The position numbers were made by a program, and so were the translations under genes. The notes under the pieces are model-generated. The model was given only the letters and a program-made list of their open reading frames with translations, was not told where the DNA came from and ran no database searches. From contig NZ_LMVB01000001.1 of the NCBI RefSeq assembly GCF_001510645.1, forward strand, positions 1-64,000: DNA of 64,000 bases. Direction: 5' to 3'. The stretch is from Paenibacillus sp. FJAT-29882. Its GTDB lineage: Bacteria; Bacillota; Bacilli; Bacillales; DSM-1321. Within the stretch, counting starts at the first letter, position 1, and each line of letters begins with the position of its first letter. Shown here one piece after another: positions 63,308 to 64,000 of the stretch.

Positions 63308-63829
63308 TTCTTCAATCCGTTTCTCATTCTTGTAGTACTGTCCTTTTTCAGCATATTCACGGACGATGCGTTTCATGTCTTCCCGATCTGCGTCGTTCAG
63401 CTCCCGCACGACTTTGGCGGGACGTCCGAAAGCGAGTGTATTTGGTGGAATCACTTTCCCTTGCGACACGAGACTACCAGCACCGATGAAAGCTCCTTCG
63501 CCGATTTCCGCTTCATCTAGAATAATTGATCCCATCCCAATGAGTGCTCTTTTGCGGATTTTGCAGCTATGTAGCGTGACTTGATGACCGACTGTGACTT
63601 CATCTTCAATGATAAGCGGGTTGTTCGGGCTTTGGTGAAGAACACTGTTGTCTTGAATATTTACTTTGTTTCCAATGATCGTTGGCGCTACGTCCCCGCG
63701 AATCACAGAATTGAACCAGATGGTTGACTCTTCACCGATTTTTACATCGCCCGTTACAACAGCGTTATCGGCGAGGTAGGCACTGGCTGATATTTCCGGC
63801 TTTTTTCCTTTATAAGTGTAAAGAATCAT
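63305..63829 (-). CDS. ytoA: Gamma carbonic anhydrase family protein YtoA
   Basis: 174 aa left-handed beta-helix built of hexapeptide repeats (IGEESTIWFNSVIRGDVAPT, IGNKVNIQDNSVLH), with zinc ligands His65, His82 and His87. The two usual catalytic Glu of Cam-type enzymes are not obvious, as in other YtoA/PaaY-like members, so anhydrase activity is uncertain. Weak RBS (GGTTCAAAG). B. subtilis ytoA also lies near metK. Confidence 0.9.
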   Translation of the reverse strand: MILYTYKGKKPEISASAYLADNAVVTGDVKIGEESTIWFNSVIRGDVAPTIIGNKVNIQDNSVLHQSPNNPLIIEDEVTVGHQVTLHSCKIRKRALIGMGSIILDEAEIGEGAFIGAGSLVSQGKVIPPNTLAFGRPAKVVRELNDADREDMKRIVREYAEKGQYYKNEKRIEE

Positions 63830-64000
63830 CTTTGAACCATATCCTTTCCGTTTAGATGTTTTTTAGGTATTATTTTTACTATACAATAATATGCGATAAT
63901 TCGTTATAATAAGGTTCACTGATCATGCCAGAAGACTTGATAATTGTTCGCACATTTAATTTAAGATGAAGGTATGATAGTCTGTTGATCCGGGATAAAA

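Noticed and set aside
63985-64000. GGGATAAAA at the window end as a fifth R4 copy
   Set aside because: About 30 bp resemble the R4 start in inverse orientation, but the adjoining sequence does not continue the element; too little to call.

Overview
This window reads as a chromosomal segment of a Bacillaceae bacterium (low to moderate GC, strong AGGAGG-type ribosome binding sites, SigA/SigB/SigK-like promoters, spore-coat genes, S-box riboswitches). The gene content and order from the tRNA cluster to ytoA follow the Bacillus subtilis men-yt* region as I remember it, but the genus cannot be fixed from the sequence alone.

Layout. 1-1,840: a 19-gene tRNA cluster ordered as in B. subtilis trnB, with one decayed tRNA-like spacer. 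1,916-11,706: yteA, menA and the menaquinone operon menF-D-H-B-E-C. 12-21 kb: zinc-binding lipoprotein gene with two Zur boxes, yidD, luxS, ytzI, dps, small conserved genes, a lipoprotein, ytkD and the ytlACD ABC transporter. 21.5-24.5 kb: a broken MFS gene, an esterase, ytmA and ytmB. 24.5-59.4 kb: a block of about 35 kb that sits where B. subtilis has pckA directly after ytmB. It holds an S-box controlled homoserine dehydrogenase, a frameshifted methyltransferase, small membrane and secreted proteins, mqo, a spore-coat island (GTGKG-repeat protein / CotH / SET protein / cupin), the rbsRKDACB ribose operon, an MFS-TetR pair, an AraC regulator with a GPH sugar carrier, ruins of a siderophore ABC transporter, a LysE exporter, a LacI-controlled operon of two Gfo/Idh dehydrogenases and two TIM-barrel isomerases, and a tail of small genes. 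59.5-64 kb: pckA, S-box metK and ytoA return to the conserved order.

Four families of dispersed intergenic repeats run through the window. R1 (six copies, 55-125 bp) are imperfect palindromes at gene 3' ends, four of them between convergent genes. R2 (about 180-200 bp, three copies and one collapsed remnant) is an unclassified conserved sequence. R3 (95-140 bp, three copies) has terminal inverted repeats TGTTCAAAAAG/CTTTTTGAACA and looks like a MITE. R4 (about 155 bp, three full copies and one internally deleted) folds as two GC-rich hairpins with compensatory changes, and abuts gene stop codons.

The strongest candidate for a new system is the spore-coat island at 31.9-33.9 kb. A pentapeptide-repeat protein rich in Thr and Lys, with a good SigK-type promoter, lies head to head with a CotH-family protein kinase gene, which is followed 13 bp later by a small SET-domain protein (lysine methyltransferase family). 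This mirrors the B. subtilis cotG/cotH arrangement and suggests a repetitive coat protein modified on Thr (phosphorylation) and Lys (methylation).
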